From: Serilophus lunatus
Taxonomy: Eukaryota > Chordata > Aves > Passeriformes > Eurylaimidae
Assembly: GCA_013399895.1 (NCBI GenBank)
Contig: VXBA01003087.1
Span: 372,001 to 436,000, forward strand
Reading direction: 5' to 3'
DNA: 64,000 bases
The position numbers and the translations under genes are program-made. This document shows positions 13,537 to 27,088 of this stretch, one piece after another. The notes under the pieces were generated by a model. That model was given only the letters and a program-made list of their open reading frames with translations, did no database searches and had not been told where the DNA came from. How positions within the stretch are numbered: position 1 is the stretch's first letter; every line of letters begins with the position of its first letter.

Positions 13537-14042
13537 ACGAGGCAAACAGCCCTCCCTCTCTTCGGCTCCTGGTGCAGGGGAGAAACACACAGCTCCTCTC
13601 CTCGCTCGCAGGCCTCGCGGCGTGACTCCACACATTTCTCTCGTGAAAGCAAGCAGCCACTTCGGAGAGGTGGCGGGAGGGGGCGTTTTTCACCTCTTTT
13701 TATGTTTTTCAGAGAACTTCAAAAGCCGGGGAGGGATTCCAGCAGACAGGGAGGGAGAGAGACACCTTCACTACCCCTCCCCCTGTTTTTCTCAGCAAGT
13801 CATCTAGCTGAGAGAGCAGTTTCCTTTCTGTTTTTGTCCTTTTTTCCCTTTTGTGGTTTTATTTTTTCTTTCCTGTGTGTCAAGTGTTTCTCTGTGTAAT
13901 TTTGGGGTCCCTATGGGTTATTCCTTCTTGCCTATTTTAAACCCCCTGTAATAAACTGTCCACCTGTTGCTAATTCTGTTCAGTTTTCCGTCGCCTTTAT
14001 TGAACCCGCCCCTAGACAATAAAAGTGGTTTCAACCACCACA

Positions 14043-14047
14043 CACCC
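14043..14047 (+). repeat. Right target-site duplication of the solo LTR
   Basis: CACCC immediately follows the LTR end and matches 12801-12805. Confidence 0.8.
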
Positions 14048-16725
14048 TTTTCTTCTCTCCTCACAGAAATTCAAATAACTTCATGGCTTTTTTTAATGCC
14101 AGGTGAGGGGACATTGCTTACAGACATCTCAGCCAGCCATGGAGCAAATCCCCTGAAAAAGACAGCACCACTGCATGGAGTGGGAGGAGGGAAAGGCTCT
14201 TTCCAAAGCTCTTTGATCCACATCCATAGTGGGTTTCTTGCAGGAACACACATGCCTGCAGGCATCACTCACTGACTGCCAGGGCAGAGCCAGCACCCCC
14301 CCAAGCAAACTGCCAAAAATAGGCCACAAGCACCTTGTGTGTGCTTTTCCTCTCAGCACGGGATCTGTGAGGAGTAAGGAGACGCTGTCCTGCTCCAAAG
14401 GTGCTGCCTGTGCCAAGCCTGGGAGCATCTTACCTGTTCATGATGGAGCCTCACTCTGCCCCTGCTGAATTTCCAGCAGCACGTTCAGCCTCTATTTTGA
14501 GAAAGGAAAAAGCCAATCTGGCACAGCCCACATTTATTATGCTAAAGCTGGTACAGTTTTCCTCGAAGAAGGACACTGAGTTCCCTCCAGCACTGCACAG
14601 CATAGGATGTGGATCCACAGGGATGTCGGAAAACTCACCCAGTGGGAGCTGAGCTCTGTGCAGAAGAAGAATATTTCTGTAATTCACAAAACCCTCCCTA
14701 CAGTTATGGATTTCCTCCCTCTCACATTAGGAGAAGCCCTCTCAGTCTCCTGGGATGTCATCTGCAACCCAGCCTCTCCTCTGACACCCTCAGCTCACAG
14801 CAAAGCAAAGTGAAGTCCTTTTGATGGATGACTTAAAAAAGCTACATGTGGAAGAAATTTTCTAGCAGTGCTTGAAGAAGAAAACAGCCTCCCTTGGTAT
14901 TTCAATACCTGTACAGTGTCAGCTAGAAACACACAGTCTGCAGGAGATATGCATGGCCCCAGCAGCTAGCTGGGAAAAAATATGTTGAATATGAGAATAT
15001 TAAAATTTAAGAATTAATAAAAATTAATTTAAAGGTGTGAAACTTGCAACAGTGCTTTGCTGGAACAGCTCTAATTTTCAGTTTGGAAACTGCAATTTGC
15101 CTTCACTGTGATTAAAAAACATAAAAATATGGGAGATAGTTGTCCATAAGGCTTTCATCACCCTGAAAATTGTCATCATCATCATCATCATCATCTTCCC
15201 TTTTCTCCTGTAGCAAATTAAGATATTAAGTGAAGACATGGAGTTCCCCCACCAGCCAACGAGCCCAGAAAGGGCTTCCCCATTAAAATCTTTGGTCCAA
15301 TCCATTGAAGTGCATAGAAGCGAAGGCCATGTTTTATTGTCCATAAATTGAATGAAAACTAGCCTTGGACAAGATAACAGAACTGGTGGCAACAACCCAC
15401 CACAGTTCCTACAATGTCTGTGTCTTGTTGGACTCCTGACGGAGCTCAGCCTCATGTTCCTGGGCTTTTATGGGGACAAAAATTACAGCCAAAGTTTTCC
15501 AAATGCTCCCCAACTCCTGCGGACCTCTGCCCACCTCTGCTCCCACTTTGGGCCTTGTAAACAGCCCTAGAAGGAGGATCATTTCCCATTTCATCTTGCT
15601 TAGAGAGCCCTTTCCACTAAATATTGGGGGGGGTTCAATCCCTGGCATCAATCAGAATCTTTACTTTGGGAGTCAAGGTCAGGGGAGGAGAAGGTCCCCT
15701 CATAACTCCCCAGTTCTGATCATAGTTAACTGTTTTCTGGGTTTTCAAGTTCCTCTGACAGAAAATCCCTGTTATTAAGTGTCAGGACTTTGATGTGAAA
15801 ACCTTTCCTTACACCAGAGGCCTCTTTCTCTCACAATTTGACAGTGCACCAAAGTCACAATATGAGAAGTCTTGGAATTTTCCAGCATTTCTGCATTAAA
15901 GGCAAAACCAGAGCTTTTTAGGAAAAAAAAAAATTATTTAGCCACCAGACATTGAAAATGCAGCTGGTGGAGGAAACTTTTGACCAATTATCCAGCCAGC
16001 TGCTTGTGTCAAAGGAAGCAGATATTAATATTAATAGCTATCAATTGAGGTTAAATACCCAACCTTAACTTGCTGCCCCGTGGCTGGCTGTTATCACACT
16101 GATTCGAAAATTTGTGCTGGGAAGAGTAGCTGAGGGAGAGAACTGCTTTCTTTGGTGGGTTTCCAGAGCTTTTTCTCAGCAGCTGGGAGTGTGTTCCCAA
16201 ACCTTTGGAAAAGAAAATGCAAATGAGAGTCTGTCTAATTCAGGCAGGAGTCTCATAACACAGGAGTAACAGCTCTTCACACAAGGTGGCTTTTGTAGCC
16301 AATTGTCCACCTGAGGAAAGCCATGATCCCAACCCATCACCCCCTTCCCTTTCACAGAACCCACGACGGAGCAGTGGGACGAGCAGGGCTGTCACCAGCT
16401 CCTCAGCAGCAACAAGGACAATCCTGGTGAAGAAATACAAAAACATCCCCTCTCTAGTTTCTCTTCTTCATTTATAAGTTCCTTTCTTCAGTCTGAAAAT
16501 TCAAGTTCACGGCAAGTTCACGTTTTATTTCAATGCATTGGCCCCAAGCCAGAACACGTGGCAGGGAGGGTGGATGCTGCTACATCCATAGCTTTTAGAT
16601 TTTCCAGATTTGGTGCACAAATGTAAAGAAGAGAAGACAGCCTACAGACTCTGACAGCTTTGCTATCCCGCACAACTTCAGCTGAAATCTTTCTATTAGA
16701 GAAAATCATAAATATGAACATACAC
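14048..16725. other. Intergenic, simple repeat only
   Basis: Between the solo LTR and the next CR1 only the TCA microsatellite stands out. Confidence 0.6.
15173..15195 (+). repeat. (TCA)n microsatellite
   Basis: About seven to eight uninterrupted TCA/ATC units. On the minus strand it codes the run of Met seen in one chance frame. Confidence 0.9.
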
Positions 16726-16871
16726 AGGATCACAGAATTAACAAGGGTGGAAAAGACCATGGAGATCATCAAGTCCAACCTATTACCTAAGACCATCCCA
16801 TCATCTAAATCATGGCACTGAGTACCTCATCCAATCTCTTCTTAAACACACCCAGGGATGGCATTTGGGGC
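16726..16871 (-). mobile_element. CR1 LINE fragment
   Basis: GGATCACAGAATTAACAAGG, then GGAAAAGACCATGGAGATCATCAAGTCCAACC and a run to CACCCAGGGATGGCATTTGG, is the antisense of an older CR1 3' region. Confidence 0.85.
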
Positions 16872-19800
16872 ACGTTATAAATTTCCCATCAGTTCCAACA
16901 GAAAAGCAATTTATCAAAAGCAGTCTTGCCATCAAAATCCGTGAATCTTGGAGAGAAAAAAAGTCAGTTCCAAGTCAGCATTGATGGTCAAAATAGCTTC
17001 CCCACCAGCTCTATTGCTCCAAGCACCAGCTGGCTTTTAGGTATTCTCATATCAGACTATTCCAAGTTCTCTGTTGGAGCTGGTCCAAAATGTTTCCATA
17101 ATTAAGCATAATTAATTAATTCTGTGAAGGAAGAATGTATGCCTTTTATAACAAGAATTATACTTTCCATATTCCATGTAAGGATCCCTCACTCAGCTTT
17201 CCTTTAATCCTTTTACTCCACCACAGGCAGAGCCACATTAAAAGCAGAAATGACCCAAATCTAGAGCACATGTTTAGGACAGAGATTTAACATTCAAGCC
17301 CATGCATACACAAGACAGGAAAACTCCAAAAACATCTGTGGCATCCTTAGAGGGAAGATAACATTTTTTAAAGACAAAAAATTGCAAGAGGTGAGAAAAA
17401 AGAAACCTCTCCTCTGAATCTTTCTGATCTGACACTGACAACTATAAAGATTCTGTCACATCCTCCACCTGAAATGCAACACACACAAAAGACAAGCCTG
17501 AGATAACAAAAGTTTGAGTTTCTTCCACCCTCAGGTCAGGGGTCAATTTGCTAATTAGCACCATGGCCATGCCCAGGGACTCTCTCTCCCACTGCAGCCT
17601 TTCCTGAGGGAAAAATTATCCATATGATTCACAATTTCTTTATGGTCCTTATTTTACTGTGAGATATCTGGTACCTTTAACATGTTGTAACATGCTGCTG
17701 ATTGCAAATTGGGCTGTAATTAGTAAGCATGCAAATATTTGGGGTTTGGGAAATGTGATGAACTTCTAGCCCCATCTCTTGGTGTAAAACTCGTTATTTA
17801 GGTGACTTTTAAGAGCCTTCATAAATGAATGAGAAAGTGAATGGAGAGGAGAAATGAATTCCAAGAATGTAATTACTCTGAACCAGCAAATATCTCCATA
17901 ACTCCTCAAACTGAACAGAATTTTGCCATCAAATAAAATCAAGAGAAGTGTAGCTTGGCTTGATTTGGTTCGGTTCGGTCTGGTTTGGAGGAGAAAAGAG
18001 GAAAAGATGCCTTTTGGTTGGGTGTTTATGGCCAAAGAAAATGCTCCCAAGCAAACCACTGTCTCACATGATCCATCTGCAGACTCAGGTGTAGAGGGAG
18101 CCTGGATGAGGATGAGTGGAAGGAGAGATGTTCCTCGGTGCACAGAAAGGGGAAGGGAGGCACCACATGGAGCAGAAGTGGCTCCTGCAGGAAATCAGGG
18201 GAAAACAGATATTTTCTTCCTGTTTCTTCACATGATGAAATCAGGAATTAGGTCCACTGGATACTGAGTTATCTTCAAGTGTTGTTTGTTTGTTGGGTTT
18301 TTTCTTTTTCAGGTAAAATAGAAACTTTAATGAATATATGAAAAAAATCCTTTCAGAAAAGGTGCACCTGAACATCTTTGGCAATTGCAAATTCAAAGTT
18401 TCTCATTAGCCAATATTTTACTCCTATTTTATAAAACTGGGGAACGGGGAACAGAAGCACAAGAGATATTTTAAGATTTTCCCAGAGACAAAATGACAAA
18501 ACAGAGGAGTTAAGACAATTGCAAAAAGTCCATTCAAGTAAATGCATCCTGTGAAAGGTTTTACATTGTACTTATCCTCCAGACACTCACCTGGAAGCAG
18601 AATTCTGCCCTTGACTTGCTGATTTAATCACTATCCATCAGCTTTGGTGTTGTATTTCCAAAGCAGCAGTGCATCCCAATGGAACTTAAAGGTTCTTCAG
18701 AGGAAACTACTAAAAGGAATTCCTCCTTTGCAAAACAACCTCCCCGAGACTTAATCCTCCTCTGTACAATTACTTCTGTTCCATGAGATAAAAAACCCAC
18801 ATGAAATTGTTATAATTGATGTTGGCTCAAGCCACACATGAATTAAAAAATGAAGGAATACTTCAATTAATGCTGCTTTTGTGTCTGTCTCCTGAAATGA
18901 ACTGAAAGCAACTAAAAATAGCAACAAAACCCCTCTGGGGAAATGTTACCTCTACAGTAGAAACAGCTCCACGTTTTCACTCAGCACACAAAATTCCTCT
19001 GCTCTGACACCCTTCTGTCCATAGGCAAGGAGCCAATAGCAAATACATTTGTAATTAAAATCCTTGCATTTGTACAGCCAAGCTATTTATTAGTATTAAT
19101 TTTTTACAGACTGAGGTAGCACAAGGACACCACTGTTCAAGCTTTATCACTGCAGCTTTAAAGACTTTTTTCTTTTACATTTAGCTCTTCCAACCATGTC
19201 CAGATTTATAAGCTAAAGAGGATTGTTTTATTAGTGGAGAATTAAGGTGCCTATACAAATATTTTGTCTTAAAGGATTTAATTTTTTTTATGTTTCTGAA
19301 GGGTTTCTTTCTTTTCCTTTTCAATTTCTGTGTTGCAATTACACAATTGCTTATTCAATTTATTATTTTTTCTCTTGAAATTCCTCTACAAATTTATTTG
19401 AATTTTCCTTTTAAGACTTTTTCAAACAACTTGGACTCAACATACCAATACATTGTTAAGAAAGCAGAATCTGTTTCCAGCTGCAAACACTACCTAGAGA
19501 TGCACAAATGAAAAGAGAAAGTCATAAAATATAAAACTTTTCACATCAGGTAAAAATTAAGTTGAAAGGGAGTTAAGGCTGATATTCCAAAACTGTAACT
19601 TTGTGTGAGAGTTGGTCCCCCAAAAGTCAGCAAAATAAGATAAACAGAAAGGAAGCAAATGAGTAAATAAATAAATAATGTCTTTATTAGAAAGGAAGAA
19701 AGAAAGAAATTCAAAGTTCATTTTAACACAAAATTCTCAGGTGATAAACTATAAAAAAAATCATATGTACTCAGAAATTATACTTATGTCTGTGTTGGAG

Positions 19801-22800
19801 GCTCAGATCCTCAGTGTAAAATCTCATAGACACGGACAAAGTATTTTTCCACATGTTCCCTCTTCCATTATCCCTCCAAGGAAGCTTCGGATTCTTTTGG
19901 AGTTCAGACTTCCCCCCTTCCTGGGAACAAGACATGACAAAGAAAAGTTCTCTGAGAACTTTACAGAGCACAAGGAACAGCTGTTGCCTTATGAAGAATC
20001 ATGGCTAGAAAGAATAATTTTAAAGATGTTTTTAAACTGAAATTAGGGGCAGGACTGCCATAAATTGAACAGGAAATTGGAAGAGTGTCCTCATTATGTT
20101 ATTCAAAAAAAATGGCCTGAGATCAAGAACTGAATTCCAAAAAGGACTGCCTTTTTGGTAAGTTGCAAAAAATAAAATGGGCTCTGCTCTGAGCATGTGG
20201 CAAACTGAATAAACTCTGAAAGATGAAGTGCTGTAATTTTGATCACAACACTCTCTCTCACGTACAGAAAATCCCTGAGCAGAACCAGCATCACCCCAGC
20301 AGTTGGTCAGGATGAACCTCCCCTGCTGAATAAGGTCAATGTGAGTCCATCCAAAATACTTGAGCAATCAAACACAAAACTCAGAATCAAGGGATGATAT
20401 TGGTTTGTGCTGAGTGATGAGTACAATTCACCCTGAGTGAGTGGATGCACACTCAGAATGGGAACTCACACATACTTAGCCCAGTGGGATTCCCATCATG
20501 GAAAACTTGCCAGCTGGTTGATTCAAGAGGAAAGATTTTAAATTAGGAGAGTTAAATGTCATTCTCTTCTCTTGATGGGTAAAACAACAAAGTGAAGGAT
20601 TTGTCTCTGCAGATTTTGTGAGGAAATGCCATATTGAATCATGGCAATAGTCCTTTAGACAATTTGAGAACAATTATTGTTAAAGGAAGTTGAGTCTTAA
20701 TTTCTTCTATTAAAGAAATCTAATAGTGAAGCCACTAAAAACTATCCAGCCTTCAAAGCACATACTTCCAACAAAATTCCATCTGTTTCAATGGAGCAGA
20801 CAAATGGGATACCAAAGAAGCAAATTTGAAAGACTGACTTGGCAAAACCTCAGGATGTTATTCATACCCTACACAGACACCCTACAGCGATGGCACAAAC
20901 ACATTAAAGAAACTCCCCCCTAATGCTAAAAATGTTCTACAGTTTAAGACAACCCCAAAGAAATTAATAGCAGGAGGATCAAAATTTGATCCCAGTTCTG
21001 TCTGCTCTACAAATGACACGTGGTATTAAAGGATTCACATTGAAACCAAAGGAGTAAAGGCAGAGCACTGAAACTGCTGCTTTCTGCAACACACAGGGCC
21101 AGCCCTGGGCAGAATTTGGAGAAGAAAATCATCTTGTTGCTCTCTAGACTTCCTTCAAAATCAATCCTTGCCCCTCTTTAGGGAGAACATGGATGATCTT
21201 CCTCTGGAATTTTATCAGAGAATTGTGAAAACAAATAGGGAATAATCACTACAAACAGAAATACTTGTCACTGTTGTTGCCTCCGTGGTGTTTCTTGACA
21301 AAACAAAGATGCTTGAGGTGGCCTCAGCTGATTCTGGGCTGTGAGGCCTTTACAGGGGCTGTAAGGAAGGAGGAGACTCATAGAGCAGCAACAGATGGAA
21401 TACGGAGCAGTGAGATCCATTTTAAGCTGCATTGCTGGGAAACTGAGACAGGATTAAATACATGGATTAGGACAGGAGGAGGGTCCTGCTCAGAGCTGGT
21501 ATGTACAGGTCATCAGACCCTAAGGACATGGCAGGTTTGCTGCTTTTCATGAGGAACCTGCCAGATATAGGTGTCCCAAATGCCCAGAAAATAAATAAAT
21601 ACCCATCCCAAACAGCAGCAGAGAGAGGAACGTGGATTGAGGGCAGTGGCTCTCCAACACCTGAAACAATAATTGTGACCACAATATTAAATATCTATAG
21701 ACAGACATTAAAATAAATATTTAGGACAACAAGTTTGCAGCCAGAGCAGCATAAATGTACTTTGCAACCTTTCCTCACTGAAAAATAGAAATGAATTGTT
21801 CGGTCTCGTGCTAAAATGGGATTTGCTACATTTCAGGGAAGGGATTAGAGTATAAATCCTAATTTACAAAGGGAGAGGAACACTGGATTCATCCCACTGC
21901 CATATTCATGTCTTCTCCTGCATCCCTTCTCTTTCAAGTTCTTCTAATTTGAGTTTCAGATTCAAATAGCTGCAATTATGGAACAATTCAATCACAGGGA
22001 AGGGAAAGGGGAAAAAAAACCACCAGAGCGTGGTTTGGCAGGGAATTGCTCTGCTTTAAAAAAGGATTAAAATGAGAAGGATTTTTCAAAATCAAACTTT
22101 TGCAAGCAATTAGTGAAAATTCCTAGCATATTGTATTATTTCTCTTTGTTACTCTTCAGTTGCAACAGCTTAGTCAGAACAGGAATTTTCCGTTTCATGG
22201 GTGTTGCTCTGTACAGACACCCAGAAATCTCATCAGAGTCATCAGAGCCATGTTAGGATTTTCAGAACAATTAACACTTGATTTGTTATAGTGGCTGAAA
22301 AGCTGAGAACCCATCTTCAAATCCGTCTTCAAAGCAAAAGGGCTGTTTTACTAGTTCTCTTGTGCAAAGTCCAGTAGAGATCAGAAGAATTTCAAGACAT
22401 GGGATCTGATGCAGACTGAAATTATGAGGAGGAACAGATTTATCTTCATCTTCTTGCCATAACAGCAAACAGCCCTCTGGCTGACATCTCAGACAATTCC
22501 ACTCCTAGTCTCAAATTTTGAGACAAACTATGGGAAAGAGCGATTAAATCCAGGTTTCTCATGTGAGTGGGATCCACTCAACCAGATCAGGGATTTCCAG
22601 GCATGGCCCACTCAGCGCAGAAACATTTCCCACTGAATTAATCGCCTTGGGCAAAACATCAAGGGGACCACTTATTGATAACTGGAGTTTTATTAAGGTG
22701 TAGCTCACTGACCTATGCTTAAAGCCAAGAAAAAAGTTCAACCTGGAAGTCCTAAGGGACCTGCATCAGCCATTAAGCTTTACTTTGCAAAAGCCAGAGG

Positions 22801-23600
22801 GGGATTGGGCCACAGGAAGCAACTAGAAAGCAATTACATCCCTATGGGACTAAAACAAGGACTTGGAACAGTGAAACATCTCTTAGGGGTTTCATCTGAC
22901 CATGAAAATGTTAAAATTACTTGCATTAACATTTTGTAAGACATTTCCCTCTGTCTCTCCCTCAGTGACCCTTATGCCACATATCTAGGAATATTTTTTG
23001 TAATATCACCTACCAGGTAATTTATAAAGCAAAATGAGCAACAGCAAAACATTTACTTGAACAGTTGCTGAACAGGGAACAAATCACCTGCTGTGCCACA
23101 GCAAGACAAACAAGCTGCACTGAGTGGTCCACACTTAAACACAAATCATCAACTTTAACTATTTGATTAATCACTACTAAAGTAAAGGCCACCCTTCTGT
23201 CCTCTTCTGTCTCTGGATATACTGCTCCTCTGAAATGAATGAGTTCAAAGCTATCCTCTTAAAACCTGTTAGTGGTCACCACCAGGTTTGCTCACACTAA
23301 ACCCTTGTGAAAATCTGGAGAGATGTGTAAAGTAATTCCAAGAATTCAACTAAGTCTCCATTCTCTGAAAATGAGCTGTTAGTCTTCAGTCTATCATCAT
23401 TTCCAGTCAAAACATCTGAAAAAGGAAATCACAGCAGCCAAGATAATCAAGCATTGGGGTAGGTGTTTTGACACCTTAGATCTTGCCATGGAAATTTGTT
23501 CTGTTTGAATGATTCAGTAACCTGGAAAAATAACAAAATGAGTAAAAAAAGGGCTACAATAGGTTGTGATTCATTTTTTTCACCATTATGTGACTACGTG
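16872..23600. other. Intergenic, nothing recognised
   Basis: AT-rich gene desert. No CR1 or LTR is recognised across nearly 7 kb, making it one of the longest repeat-poor stretches of the window. Confidence 0.55.
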
Positions 23601-23610
23601 CACTCACACC

Positions 23611-23694
23611 ATGCTGGAGGACAGGGAGGAAGAGCACGACAGCGAGGAGGAGCAGGAGAAGGAGGAGGAACCCAACATCTGCATCAGCGAATGA
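23611..23694 (+). other. Unidentified acidic open frame, possible exon or retrocopy end
   Basis: The frame from ATG at 23611 to TGA at 23694 encodes 27 residues, starting MLEDREEEHDSEEE and ending EEEPNICISE. Third positions are strongly G/C in an AT-rich setting. The frame is open upstream to a TAG near 23560 without a start codon. A pyrimidine run (TTTTTTT) lies 30-50 bases upstream, so a terminal exon is conceivable. The purine-rich GAG repeat could equally be a simple repeat, and the opposite strand is also open as a Leu run. I do not recognise a protein. Confidence 0.2.
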
Positions 23695-25275
23695 GTGTGA
23701 CACATCCCCTGGTTTCAGGGCTCCATGGCTGCAGAGGTGCTTTGACACCATAATGATGAATCTAGGAGGAAAATCAGTGAACAAAGGAGGAAAGAAGAGC
23801 TGAAGGCATCATCTCCTTACCACAGGAATCCCTCCCTAGGCATTAGGCAACATGTTTTGCTCTTCAGAGGGATGTTGAATATTAAAGACAGTGAATGACA
23901 GAGTTATTGTAAGCCCAGCTGGTGCTTGAGATGACAAATCCTTTCATTTCAAGCCTGGAATAGAGGACAGGTAGACACTGAGTTATCACTGTGGGGAAAC
24001 GTTGGGCTGGGCAAGACACGAGGGAAGTCATTAGGGATGGCAGAGCTAAGTAAGGGCAGCCATATCTGAAAGGAAAGGATTCACCAGTTTCCCTGTTAAC
24101 ACCAATCCTATCTCAGCAGGGAAGGAGAACTTAGGGAATCCCTTCTGCCAGAGACAAGCAATCTCTCCAAACATGCTTTGCTTACACCAATTTGTGCTCA
24201 AGTGTTTTAAAGCACCTCCTCGTGCCACAGAGGCTGCTTGGTTGTACCATGACACGGAAACAGGGATCACCCCGTTCCTACACCACGGAATGCAACAGCA
24301 GTCAGCAGCCAGCTCTTGCAAAGGCTCCTCTGGCCAAACATCCAAGGAATTGCATCAGTCTCTGGCTCCATGTAAATGAGTTCATGGATGGTGGTATTGT
24401 GGTTGGGTGACTCTCATGAATTGGTTATTTATTGGAGAGCATTGCTGCAAATCTGCATAATGTCACCTGATCTCATCAGAATTCCATCCATTTTGAGTTG
24501 GGCTGGACCTGGATCAGCCATCCAGGAGATCTGCCTTCTGGGAACACAATGCACACCTTCCTGCATCCCTCTGCTTCCCAGAGCCTCTTGGACACAGCAG
24601 AAGCAGCTTCCCTTGGAGAAGGTCAGAACTCAAATATCAGATCAAATTAAAAGAGAGTAAACACAGAGAAGGGTTGGGCCAGAAAAACATTGGGAGGCTG
24701 TGCACAGCACCATGAACTCCACCCTCCTCAGTTTCCCCCAGCAAACAAAATATAAAATGACTTCAGAGTGAGGCAAGGATTTAAAAATACCCAGAATTGT
24801 TGTTTTCTTTGTTGATTATTTTGCCTTGGTGGGGGAAAGGAGCTAGAAAGTTCAAAGCCATTTGGGATTTTTAACTGAAATTCTTCACTTCAAACACTGA
24901 AAAATCTTTAATATTTTTTCTAAAAACTGGTTAAAATTAAAACGTTTCTTCAGGAATCCATGGTGTGTAAGACAGGTCCAGAGCTAAGATGCTGCACTGA
25001 ATTTTCTGAAGACACTCAATTTTACATAAACTCAAGTAACCTCAGAGATTAAAGTACTCTTCCTTCCCAAAGAAAACAAAATCAAACTAAAAGATATTTT
25101 CAGAGCACAAGTGTTTCTTTTAAATCAGAGACTGAGGTCATGGCAGAGAAGAAAAAAAAAAAAGAGAATAACAAAAGTAGAAATATCTGTTTTTTCCTGA
25201 CCAACTGTGCCGAGGCTTCTCAAGCAAGGAAAGGAAGCAGTTTCTTTATTGGTGCTCCTCAGCTGGAAGTGTAAA

Positions 25276-25322
25276 ATCATAGAATCATTAAGGTTGGAAA
25301 AGACCTCCAAGATTATCACTCC
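25276..25322 (-). mobile_element. Short CR1 LINE 3' end
   Basis: AATCATAGAATCATTAAGGTTGGAAAAGACCTCCAAGATTATC is the extreme CR1 3' end in antisense. It then stops abruptly. Confidence 0.85.
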
Positions 25323-25479
25323 AGCATTTAAAATAGATCAAGTTATGTCATCATCCTTCGTTGATCATTGGAAATATCTGCTCCGGTGTCCACGTATGAG
25401 GGTTTCAGAACAAACTGTTTCTAATTTTTTCATTGGAAAGCAGTTCTTCCCATCAGGATTTATAACAGTCCAGGCAATT

Positions 25480-25960
25480 TTAACCCCCTGGCCATGCTCA
25501 GCTGGGAGGTCCCCCAGGGAGATGCTGGTTGCTGTCCCCATCCTCACCCTCAGGGTCTCTATTCCCAACTCACGGTGTCCTGGCGGGATGATTGTGCCAT
25601 GATGTGCTCCAGGGAACTCCCACCATTGCACAGCTCTCCGTGTGTGGCCAGGAAAAGCCGCGCCCAGCGCCTGACATTTTGAGGAGCAGGAGGAAGGGCT
25701 GAGGTTTTTTTGGGTTTCCTCCCAGCCCTTCTCCCCCAGCCCCCCGCGGTCTCATCCCAGGCCTGTTTTCCCACCGTCTGGATGCCAGGCCGGCAGACGG
25801 GAGTGCCAGACGGGTCTGGGATTTTGCCTGGCAATTATCTGCTATCTTTTGGTAACAGGCTGTCCCTCCCTCTTTCTCAGGCAAGAGCTGGTCTGACACA
25901 GATGTTCTCTGAAGCGACTCTGGAACCTGCTCTCCGCTCCGGTTTGGGGCTTCCAGTCAT
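25480..25960. other. GC-rich block without recognisable gene
   Basis: This block is clearly more GC-rich than the flanks, with scattered CpG (CCGCGCCCAGCGCC, CCCCGCGG, GGCCGGCAGACGGG). No repeat family or protein is recognised. Open frames on both strands reach about 110 codons, but none looks like a known family. A regulatory element or old insertion is possible. Confidence 0.3.
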
Positions 25961-27088
25961 TTTTCTTTAAATATTTATGTTGGAACGACTCATTGAAATG
26001 TATACACAGAGAGCTTTAAACTGGAAGAGAGAGCCAGTCCTACCTCCTTCATCTACTTGTTCTCTTGCTGCAGTAGAGAAAAGCAAAAAACAGGGCTGGA
26101 AGGAGTCCAGATTTACACCATTGGAGGATTGGTAACGGGGTTTTTTCCATTACTAGATAGAGAGCTATCCATCAGTTTGGAAAAGATGCTTAAACCAGTC
26201 AGGGGTTAGGGGAAAGTTGGTAAAAATGACAGAAAGCCTCCTTCCAACAATCTCCTTCTTCAGGTATTTCATTTTATGAAACTACACAACAAACTCCAAA
26301 GGCATTTAAAAACTGCAGGAAAAGATAATGACCACAACCTTCAGGAACAGCTGTGGGAGGTATTTGACTTGGAAAAGGGTTATGACATCAAAGAAGCTTT
26401 AAGCCATCTTTGTGGTCCCCTAAGGCCAGGCCACATGTGCCTGCTCAGCTGTGTAACACAATTCCCAGCATCCTCCTGGAATTAAAGGCATTTTCCATGA
26501 AGCCAGCAGGAGCTGGAGAGCATTATGAGCAGCAGGCGTTCCCTTGCAGCATCACTCTCTACCCACTGCCATGACGGAAAGGGAAAGCAGGAAGAAAATT
26601 ATGTCTTTTTAAAGTGTTTACTGTATTTCGTTTCACCTTAAGCCTTCTTTTCCCTCCTCCTCCTCTGGGGTCCTTGCATCACCTGCACAGTATTTCCTCA
26701 TTACCTGTTGTCGCTTTCTACTTAGAAATCCCATTACTTGTAAAGGACAACGTCCCTGCAACATCATTCATTGGTGTTGTTTGGAGATACAAATGAACAC
26801 TCTTCCATAAAAACCAAAAGTTTACTCAGTTTTCTCTCTCTGTGTAGTTCCTTCAGTAAATCCTTTGCAGGCTCCCAGCATTCCCAGTCCCAGGTGGTGC
26901 TGGTACTGCCTGTGCAGCTGATAGGGTCTCCAGAAGTCCTTTGATTGGAACTATGAAAACAGCTGAAATGTGTCTTGACGCTTCCCTCTTGCTCCTGTCA
27001 CAAGGCAATAAATGAATGGTGTGGCATTAAATCCCCACCTCCCTGGACTGCAGCACCACACCCCAGCTGTACAAGGTGTCACATAAAG

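Larger units (their letters stand above)
12806..14042 (+). mobile_element. Solo endogenous-retrovirus LTR with CpG-rich core
   Basis: The element begins TGTGG and ends CCACA, a 5-bp terminal inverted repeat with the retroviral TG...CA ends. It is flanked by a direct repeat CACCC (12801-12805 and 14043-14047), so the boundaries are firm. Inside, in plus orientation, are a very GC- and CpG-rich first half, a CCAAT box (13468-13472), a TATA-like TTAAAAAG (13529-13536), and two AATAAA signals (13950-13955, 14018-14023). That is the U3-R-U5 order of an LTR. No gag, pol or env lies next to it, so it is a solo LTR left by recombination. A 5-bp duplication fits ERV1- or ERVL-type integration; I do not assign a named family. 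A run of N interrupts it, so the true length may differ. The many intact CpGs suggest fairly recent insertion or an unmethylated state. Confidence 0.85.

Noticed and set aside
12835..13900. Long Pro/Arg/Gly-rich frames over the GC-rich region
   Set aside because: They are produced by LTR composition and by N bases translated as X.
26276..26485. 69-codon plus frame beginning MKLHNKLQRHLK
   Set aside because: It reads like protein, but there is no homology I recognise, no coding bias and no gene context.
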